From NCBI RefSeq assembly GCF_037975245.1, contig NC_092577.1:12433013-12497012 (forward strand): a DNA stretch of 64,000 bases, in the 5' to 3' direction. The stretch comes from Apostichopus japonicus. Lineage: Eukaryota; Echinodermata; Holothuroidea; Aspidochirotida; Stichopodidae. A model generated the notes under the pieces. It was not told where the DNA came from. It searched no databases and was given only the letters and a program-made list of their open reading frames with translations. A program made the translations under genes and the position numbers. Position 1 is the stretch's first letter, and each line of letters opens with the position of its first letter. Of the stretch, positions 50,521-61,400 are shown piece by piece.

Positions 50521-51544
50521 AAATGTACTTTTATCTTCATTTCTGGTGTGCAAGTTTTCATGTGGCACTCAATAATCGTTGCACAACAGCACCAAACACC
50601 AAAAAATTGTTGAAATTAATATAAAGAAAAAATTAAAATGGAGAAAGAAATAAATGACATAAAAGAGAAGAGTTTAACAATGAATGTTGTACATTTCTGT
50701 CTTTTGTTTCAACAAGTAAATGGATCATGAAAACAAATTATTACAATTCTGATATTCTTAGGAATGTTAGGACAGTAGGTGTGGGCACAGTTTTAAGTAC
50801 ATAATATTTGTATACATATCATAATAATAATACTTGTATACATAATATTCATCCTCTTTGGTTACCAACACTTTATTATGGATTTACCTCTTACACCAAG
50901 GTAACAGTTCCATTACCGCTCTCCCTGGTGCTACATGGAGTAAAAGACTAGTTCCTCAGTGTTTTGCTATTCTGGGTTTTGTAATGCTCACCAGCTATTA
51001 CAGGTCGAGAGTATGTACCTGCTAGAAACAAACCTCAATATGTACTAAGTAAAACATTTCACTCGTGCGACACGGTCTCGTAATAAGAAGCACCACTCAG
51101 CCAACTGTGTTTCTCAGTCATGCCATAAAGAATCAATAGATTTAGCTACAACAACACTCAATAGTGCATTAACCACAGGCATGACACTTCTCTGAGCTCT
51201 AGAAGGCCCAGCTTACAATAAGTAAAGCCAGCATAAGATTGCCAATAACAGATACAATAAATAATTCTTGTTGGTGGAAAAAATTAATTTTGCCTACTGT
51301 CAATCTCTTACCCAATTGGACACGTCCTTACCCAGATGTCTCAGCACAACTGTTCCATTACAAGTCAAGATACCCTAGTATGGGAATTCACCATGGGTAA
51401 CCCGAGGAAAAAACCCAGCCAGTGAAAGATCTCAATCCAGCCGGCAACAAAGAAGGTCCCAAATTCTCGCACTAATCTAAATATGTGCCCTTCAGTTGTT
51501 AGGCTGGTGAACATCGCTCAAATCAAAGTATTTTGTAAGATTTT

Positions 51545-51735
51545 TTTGTTCTCTTTGGCCCTTAACACCATCAAATGCTTTTCTCTGGCCCTTAACACCA
51601 ACAAATGCCTTTCTCTGGCCCATAACATCAACAATTGCTTTTCTCTGGCCCTTAACACCAACAAATGCTTTTCTCTGGCCCATAACACCACCAAATGCTT
51701 TTCTCTGGCCCTTAACACCAACAAATGCTTTTCTA
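51545..51735. repeat. 30-bp minisatellite, about 6 units
   Basis: Units alternate between TTTTCTCTGGCCCTTAACACC and TTTTCTCTGGCCCATAACA forms, each ending CAAATG or CAATTG. Thirty is a multiple of three, so frames stay open on both strands (10-residue cycles). It lies downstream of the TAF5L stop and within its 3' UTR if the distal poly(A) signal is used. Confidence 0.95.
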
Positions 51736-52267
51736 TGGGCCTCTGAAGCTTAGAGAATATTCCAACATGACAGTCAAGCCTACCTATAGGAAAACAGCCC
51801 TCAAATTCACTCGAGCATTAATAATTTGTTACTTCATAGTATAAACTACCCCAAAAACTGCCATTAGGATTCATCCATGAGTGGACCTAATTAATTGACC
51901 AGCCACAATATGATTGTAAACACAAGTGCTCTAATGGCCACCACTACTTTCCTGTGTGTGAAGACAAGTTTGGCTTGACCACTGAGTTAATACACTGTGC
52001 TTAATCATGAATTTGTGTAGAGGAGCGTTTAATATGGCTAGCATTACCAAACTCGGGTAGATATTCAATCTCTCCTGTTTTTGGCCAAAAATGGGACTAG
52101 GGTGGTATTTGCTACAGGCCAGGGAAGATCGTAATGAAATATCTTTCTCTTTACATATATACATAATTCCACTTGGCCCCTGGGGATGCCCTGCGGCACT
52201 CACTGCCAGCCTGCCTCAGATTGGTTTGAGGTGTCACCTAGAGCCACGGTGGATTCGTTATTTTCAT

Positions 52268-52400
52268 CTAGTTGTGGGTGGTTCCACCGACCGCGGTGAG
52301 AAGGTTAGACTTAATGAACTGGAGGCTGTGTATGTGAACGGACTTGGTTGAGAACTGCTTCACCAACTCCTGAGATGTTGCGCTGCTCTGACCTTCTGAC
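52268..52400 (-). CDS. TAF5L: TAF5L last exon
   Basis: The minus-strand acceptor TGATGATCAG is followed by G completing a Pro codon, then SEGQSSATSQELVKQFSTKS, a stretch ending SLQFIKSNLLTAVGG, and TAG. This is the last propeller strand of TAF5-family proteins. It is short and out of view of simple ORF scans, but phase and content fit the preceding exon exactly. Confidence 0.85.
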
Positions 52401-55400
52401 CTGATCATCAAGAGTGAAAGAAGAAGAAATTTTTATCTCATTTAAGATGAAAAAGAATCAAGAAAAGCACTCATGGCAAAAGGGGGGGTGGGGAAGGGTG
52501 GGTTGGAAAGAGAGGGGGTGGTGGCATGAAAGGAACACGTACATCCATCAAACCTGGTCATAACAACTCATTTACGATATTTACTGGTAGACAGGAAGGT
52601 GAATAGTGGAGAGAGGAGGGGGAGGTGGTTGGGACAAACAAAATTTGCAAGAATAATATGAACAAGAGCGATGAGAAAGTCACAAGTACTCAAATAAATA
52701 TCAAAACACATCAAATTTATAGAAAAGAAAATTAAAAATTAAAAAGAAACCTGGCTGCAGTAGTCTATGACTCGTGTCGTATTTGAACGAGCCAGTTCTG
52801 TTTATTAATACAGTGAATCAACTCTCAAAACACTCAAAATATTTCCACTTGGTGACCATCCCAACTACTAGCCTTGATTTGAAAGTGTTTCTTCTCAATT
52901 AAAAGACTCCGATTGGCTGGCTTTTGCTGTCATCTGACAGATTGCAACCGAAATAGTTCTTAAAAATCATCAAACTTGGTTACTTACGGCTTGGCAAAGT
53001 TTTTCCTAGCGTCCCAAATTCGTATAGAGTTGTCAATGCCACCTGGAGAGTTTGCAAAAAACAAAGATAGACCAGAAATTTGTAAACTGATAAATATTTC
53101 TTGCACCATCCAAAAAAATTGAATCCAATTGATAAAAAATCAAGAGAGTAAAACTCACTGACATTGTAAAACAATTTGAAAAGAACACAGAATTTGATTT
53201 GCTTAGATTGAACAATAGCAAATTGACAATAATTGAATAATTATCAATAACAATAATAATTACAATTACTAAGAACACAAATCATCTCTTGATCCCTTAC
53301 CCATCCATACACTTCCTTAATTAACTTTTCACCAACAAAACTGTACTTTTCAATATTCCAGTAATTGAACCCTCCCTCCCCCACCCATTAAATCACAGCT
53401 TAAAGTTCTTGTACCTGCAATGACCAGCAAAAAATGATCAACACTACCTTTTCCCCCTCCCTCCCCCTCCCAATTCCTTCACCTGGCCACTTCAATTTCT
53501 GCCACAACTTCAAACTCTAAATATTCAATAGCACCTGACCTCCGACCCTCGCCCCCCCCTCCCCCCACAATTAACTGCTTGAAATTCTTGTCCCTACAAT
53601 GACCAGCTTCTTGATCAATACCACCCTTTCCCTTCCCCAACCCCTCTGAATTCCTGCAAAAACTTTCCTGGGTACTATGAGGTATGTTATGTTAGGCCAA
53701 AAGAAGGGGGATATTTTATTTAGTTCACTCAAAGAATATTAGAGGGGTCAAGCATCTGTGAATCTAAATTTATACAAGAGCATCAATGACGCAGTATCTC
53801 AATACTGGAAGTTTTAATTTTGATTCCTAATTTCAAATCTTTGCTCTGTCTCTACAATTATCAATATCAATCATGGTACAACAAATATATAACTTGCATT
53901 TTGCTACTTTGCCACGAATAGTCTCTGCAGGTTACACTTTATCCTGCTAGTCTTGCCTTTAGCGCTCATTAGCCTGTTAGTCGAAAGAACGACGTTGCAA
54001 GGTTTAGTAATGTCATAGAATATTTAAGAACTTGTTTTTTATGTGGTATCCTTCATCTTGGGTCAGTCTCTGTTGGACTTTTTGGTCATATAGTTTGACG
54101 TCAATGACAACGGCCAAATTAGAAGAGGCCAACAACTCGACCATATTCTTGATGCCTGCCTTGAGAGCTAGGCCTATTGACCTACTGTATGTTACTGTAG
54201 ACTGTAGTGGTGACTACCATCAAAACTGTGTCCACTTCTAGATATCAAAACAACCCACGTTTTTCCATCTCAATTTTTCTTACATGAAGATTTCATGGAT
54301 TTATGACTTGGAAAAAATAATGTAAAAGAAGATTACAAGTTTTTATATGCAAGTGATGGGTGGCCTCCTCCTCCCCTAATAGCCACCTCAGTTCCTCTCC
54401 ATTTTGTTATTTTATTTTAATTCTTTGTACATTTGATCTCAAACATTACAGGTTCAAAAGAAAGCTAAGCATACTTCTTATAACCTTATACATCTTATAT
54501 CCTTATAAATAAAACATAACCTTATACAATTTTTATAGTCTTATAAAAGTTGTGATGCTATGGCCGGCTCCTCTTTTATACGTACCCATCAACAAACTTA
54601 CCCTGGTCCTTCCTAGGAAAAGCTGTCTGAACACCAGTACAATGCTAATGTGGCTATCACTGAAAGCCTAATAGGCCTAGGGGGCCTAGGCCTATATATA
54701 TTTTTTTAAATGCACTAGGCCTACAGTAAGTAGCCTTCAGAAATACAAGAATGTGTATACGTAATTATACAAAATACATGAAGGGCAATCAAACAAACTT
54801 ATCATGGCCCTTGCTCTGAAAAGCTACCTGAACACCAGTACTATCCTTAAATTGATGTTACAAAAACGAAGGCCTAATATAAATTAAATGCACTACGTAG
54901 AATTCAGCAGTACAGAATTTGTATATGTAATTAGCATGCAATACACTACACCTGGCGTACCTAACTACAGTACAGACAATTGGTCGCGAGGGTAGCCATT
55001 TTCGTATATCTAACATGTAGATGCCATGAGTCATAGCCAATCTGCTACAAAACAGACTTGGGGGCGGGGCTTAATCATCAAAAACGGACCTTTTTACTAA
55101 AAGTAGGGGCGGCAGCTCAGTATTGTTTTAAGAAAGAAAAATCATTTAAACATCAAATAAAGCAAATAAAAGCCATTAAATGTCATATACAGCTAATAAA
55201 ATTCTTATTAATACCTACCTGTAAACAACAAATGAAAGTTTAAAATGTTAATAAAATATATAATACATAGGACCCTATCTTAGACGATACCACTGTTGAC
55301 AGACAATTCTATTCTATTCTCTTTCATAAAACATAAGTTTGGAGCGTGTGCAAAAATGGGTTGTTTAAACTGTATTTCGGTCCAAATTGGCCCGATTTGG

Positions 55401-58400
55401 ACATAAATCGGTGAAAAAGTCATAGAATGAGATAAAATTCTCGAATAAAAAATAGTAACTTTTATTGGCCTGTATGATATATGCTTGCTCTGAAAATTCC
55501 AGAGAAAAAGAACTTTATATGAAGACGCTGAAAAATTGTTAAGAGAAGAGAGAGTCCCACTTACTGTTACAATATCTCTATACATGTAATGTATTGAGAT
55601 AACAAAAACTTGATGAATAATTCCACTGAGAGACAAGTATTTAAACATGACATAATAGCCCCTGACCCCTCCCCCCCCCCCCCACAATTAACAGCTTGAT
55701 GTTCTTGTCCCTACAATGACCAACTTCTTGACAATACCACTCTTTCCCCTCCCCCACCTCTGAATCCCTGCACAAACTTTCTTGGGTACCATTGAGGTCT
55801 GTTATGTTAGGCCAAAAAGAACAGGGAAATTTTTATTTAGCTTACTCAAAGAAAGACATCATCTAAGTGTCTACAGAGACTTGATGAATCATTCCGCTGA
55901 GAGACAAGTATTTAAAAACTAAAGATATTATTGGATCAATTAATCTTTCCAATCACACAACGAACATTATTTTGGCTGAATTTGATGAATGGACCCAAAA
56001 ATGTTGAAAATTAACTTCTACACCAGCTGGCAGAAAGAACAAAATGAACACATGATCTATCACTCGTTTTTTTTCTCAATTTTCATTTTTTTTCCCCCTT
56101 TCCCATGTGCCAAATCTGAATGGCAAACATGCTTAGCATTGTGTTTTTATAAAACAATATGCTACAAAAACCAACTGTAAGGTATTTGGCTTTCATACAA
56201 CTAGGACAAACCTTTGTGACAGCTGTTAAAACAAAAACACACGATATTCCTCATCTGTGTACTTAAAACATCTGCAGAACAAATATTACAGCAATCTGCC
56301 ATCATTACAAAAGTTAAAGTGGTACTACCGATCCAGCGATGCTTTAAAGCTGAAATTTTACGCTAAAGGCATCTTTTTTACAATCTGTCGTTGGTTTATA
56401 GTAATTTTACCGAACCACTGGAGTATTAATCGCACTATCAATTCATGTTCGTGACTCTCCCTCCCTTTGTATTTTCAAGAGACAACTCAAAACATTTCTG
56501 TTTGATTCCTTGTTTCCTTTTTTCCTTGGTTTCCTTCATCTGATTCCTACTTTGTAAAGCACTTTGAAACGCTGTAATAAGCGCTATATAAATGTGATTT
56601 ATTATTATTATTAAATGATCAAAATAAACTTGACATTTTAATGGAATTTTCCCCACAATGACTGTGAATTAATAAACAGCTTTGTTAAATGCTTGATTTA
56701 ATGATCAAACTGTTGTCCCTTCAGACAGGAAATGAAAAGCACAGTTCGGAAGCAAAACTTAAGTCAGGTGACAGCCTCAATGCATATATACTATTTTAAT
56801 CATTGTCTGAAGCATAAGGGCTGACATTCTTTTTAAAACAAAAATCAAAACCTTTACACCTACTTTTATATTTTTTATTATGTTTAAACAATAAAACTCT
56901 CCTTACCCACAAATTTCCTTTTCAGAAAAAGTGTTCAATTGTCCTACCCAACCCTTTCCCAGCTCTCCCTATAACCCCCATTTGGATAGTGTCTCACTTG
57001 AAGTTTACAAGCTACCACTGAGACTGAAGCAGAGGGTATAGACAATATCTATGTGACACCATTTTACAATTACAAAATGTTAAACATTATTCTAATTAAT
57101 ACTACACCACCTATCAGTAATATTGTCCTACTAGCTGGAGCTGGCCTTGATGAGAGAGAGGTTCTGTAGAGACCCTGTGAAGGTTACCTCCATGACCTGT
57201 GAACACCTACTACACCATGGTGTCACTAATCTACACCATCAATCTACCATATTGTCTCACCTGAAGCTAGCAAGCTACCATCAGGGCTGAAGCAGAGACT
57301 ATAGACAGTATCTCCGTGACCTCTGAACTCTTTCACCATACTTCCTGATCCCAGATCCCACAGCTTGATTCTTCTGTCTTCCCCTACATATTTAAATAAA
57401 TATTTAAATAAATGAAGCTAATTAAACAGATGCTAATGAATACAGAGACAACTTTTGTTTATGAAACTACAGTAGGCGGTTCTCTAAATTATCACGATGT
57501 AATAACAAAGACAGAGAAAACTGTTAACAATGTATCTTAAACTTCATCACCATTTAAACAAGACACCTGGAGGTTTTGAAATCCTCTGAACAAAACATCA
57601 GGTGGTCAAACTTAAAACAAAGTGTTTAAACAAGGAAACGCAGGATTGAAGGTTCAGAAATTGCTGTCAAAAGAAACTTGCTAAGAAACACAAACAGATG
57701 ACAGTAATATCAAACAGAAAGCATGGTTTAAGGTCCAATGACAGGAAATCCATACCGAGTGAAAGCATTCATTGATTAAAAAATGAGGCTCTTATTGGAA
57801 CCAAGCTCAACCACACCAATGGTGTGTCTCACGATGAATATCAGAAATAATGCCACAAAAGTAGGACTTTATGAAAAGTAGAGATCAAAGCCTAAAGGCT
57901 GTAGTATGAAGAAGACCAAAAGCAATGCGCTATCTTGTTTCAAAATGAAAGGCTGCAGGCAGCTGTAAAATCCCCTGCAGCAAGGCTGCATAGATATCAA
58001 GTTTATAGATATTATCTCATCGACAGTGAATGCCTGTTGCGTGAAATTGGAGAGCTCAAAATATTATGTTCTTGTGAAATGTGGCTGCAAGATGCTGCAG
58101 CCCTCATTAGCATTCTACTCTTGACACGGTCCCTCAATAACAAAAACAAAATTAGCTTCCACAATTTAATAGCTATTTTTGACGCATTTTCTATACCTGC
58201 AGATGCCAGGAAATTTCCGTCCGGGGAGAAGGCTAGCGAAACAACTGTGCTCTGCAAGAAAGGATGGAACGAGAATCGACATATTAAGGTTGCACTGTAA
58301 TATATTAATAAACTATCATAGTTGCTAAAACACTGGCTTGTACCTTACTCACAGCCATGGAACTTTACACTCTTATTATTTTTTGGAACTTTACACACTA

Positions 58401-61400
58401 ATTATTTTTTGAGAATATTTACTTTGTATGATAGACAGATATTATTCATTTGAAAAGTGCTTATAAAAAGTGCAAAATTTTTGTAGTTTCAGGGAAGGGA
58501 AATCTAATGTTTTGTTGCATTCTGCCTAGCCCATGACACACGTGTTGACAACAACATTGACTTAGTGCATTGTGGGTAATGTATTCAAGTTGTATGTGGC
58601 ATACAAGTCCAATGACTCATATAAGAAAGCTTATAGGTCAGTACAATACTGACAGACCAGTTCGGCAGTTACAGTCCCCAATACTTTCCGCAGACACCTC
58701 GTAAAATCCATTGCCCTCACAGACCCCAAGCCTTAAATTGTTCACTCACACTGTGGGTAACGGATTATCCCTTGCAGGTGAACATGTCAACAGGAATACC
58801 TTTAAGACCCACCAGCATTAACCATAGTGCATAGCGGGTTATTCACTCCCCCTCACCAGTGAATATTTCAAGTGGGCAAACATGAAGACCCACCAGCATT
58901 AACATTAGTGCATAGCGGGTGATCTATTCCACCTACACCAGTGAATATTTTAAGTGGGCAAACATGAAGACCCACCAGCATTGACCTTAGTACATAGCGG
59001 GTGATTATATTCCCCCACACCAGTGAATATTTCAAGTGGGCAAACATGAAGACCCACCAGCATTAACCTTATTGCATAACGGGTGAGATATACTCACCCT
59101 GTGACCGGTGAACAAGCGGACGGACTTGGCTTCGTTGATGTCCCAGAGTCGTATAGATTTATCGTTCGATCCCGTCGCCATGTATTTACAGTTGGGATGA
59201 AACTTGACGCACTGCAGAACCGGACACAAAAGAAAGAAAGATGTCAACAACTGCTGTATGTGTCCTGTTACACTATCAGCAATCTGATGACACACATTGC
59301 CACATGTAGTGAAAGTATATACTGTAGTATTTCTGAACAACAAGGTGAAAACCTCATTTTAATAGCAGTTTTATATGAAAAATATATGAATAGTTAAAAA
59401 CTTGGTAGAGTTTTTAATGAGTATTTCTGGCAAGAAAAGAGCGAGTAACATTATCAGGGCAATTTGAGCTGAAAATATCTGGTTTGTCTTGACAATGACA
59501 ATGTCCAGTGAATAAAAGCAGTGGCATTTAGACGAAAACAAAACTTAGCATCTGGGAGGTTCATATGTGAGTTTGAAAGGTGGTTTGTTGATCCAAAAGT
59601 GAATTTATGGGTTTCCCATCTGAATTGTCTTCTAACTGCTTTAACAAATCTGATACGAGCCAAAATTGATCACTGGATACCCACCTGACACTGTGAAGTG
59701 TATTAAGTTACAAGTGATACGGCTTTTACAAAACAAGCATACATGTGGCTGCCTTAGTGTCGATATAAAGTTCTGCCTCCCAGAACCAAGACAGATGTAT
59801 ATTTTTCATAGGACCATAAACTACGGCTAAAAAAACAAATCGTAAAGTCAATTATCCTCACCAGCAAATTATACTCGTCTAAACTAAGAGAAATTTAATG
59901 ATCTAATATGTTTATTCTATCGGCACTACCACTGGTACTGTGGTCTCTCTATACGCTACCTTGTCAAAAATCCAATGCTGTAGGAGGGGGGTGGAGGGGG
60001 GGTGGTTTGTGTATAGATAATGATCTTTTTGTCCTTCAAAGTTTCAGATTACAACCACTGTGGTCTGCAGATATAACTTCTGTTATTTGTCTGATATTGT
60101 TACTTATCACCTGCCTTCATTAAGAATTTTGAAGCTGATGTAGCTTTTCCTTTTTGACAAGGTACTTAATTAAAGAAAATGTCACCGTAAAGAAAAGCTG
60201 AGTATTGAACAGCCAGAGGAAGGATGTCAAAGACAGGGTCCACATGTACCGCCCCCCCCCCCCAACTTAATCAAAGTAAAAAATTCACTGCTGAGGTATA
60301 AAACATGAAAATTCAGAGCTGTCTCTTTAAACAGTCAACAACTTTGAAACAGTCCACTATAATAAATAAGAGTTCTCCTTTCAAATGTTTATTGACATAA
60401 ATCAATGGTAGTTTCCATTAAGGGGTGACGCCTATAATAGCATCAATTTTACTGTAGCTGAACACTTCTTCCTGAATTCTATATATTATCATTTCTTTGT
60501 TTGTTGATTTGATTTCTACAGAGAAGAACATAGTAAACTCACAAACTAACATACACAGATCCGCGGGTAAGTGCCGTAAAACTCTACGAGATGTGTCAAG
60601 TTTTATGTAGAAATTGTTATATATATATTAATAAATTGTTTTGTGTATTGTAAGTTTCCAACATTTCCATCCAACCTTAACTTCTTGTGATTGTAATTAC
60701 CAGCAAATTATTACACTGTACTACAAGATAATGAACAGATCCAGTAGGGTTCTCAGATTCAGGCAAAGTTTCACTTAAGAGTATTTAGTAGGACCTTTAG
60801 CAGGTCTCGTTGACAGAATTATATCTATCAGTCATAGCTACTACAGTGAGTACTTAACGACATACTTCCAAAGTGAGCCAATGACTATCCACCAAATTGA
60901 CCATGTGATAGTCACCTGATACCATTCTTACACAATTGGATGGTCATTCGCAATCTCATCGGCATCATTCTGGTATCTCGTAGGAATTGTTAAATAGTCA
61001 ACACAAATTATTAAGGGCACGGAACTAAGTTGGTATTGCACAGGACTCTTAACCCTGCCGTAAATGGTTCGACTCGTTCCATCCAATATTAATTTCAAAA
61101 TGACATTATTATTTAAGCCAAACTGAGACAACCGCCTAGAGATAGTATCGTGAAAGTTGACGATTAAAAAACGTTACGTTGATGACGACAAAAAAAGAGA
61201 AAAAAATGTGATATTTTACCCGAAAAATCGTACAAATTTGACTCTACTCACATCTACGTCCATCATGTGTCCGGCGTAAACTCTGAGTGGAAAGTTCCTT
61301 TCGGTGGTCCAGAGCCTCGCCGTGCCGTCTTTGGATGCGGATGCAAAGAAGAAATTGGAGGGACTGACATCGAGGTCCCAAACTGGGTAGTTGTGGCCTC

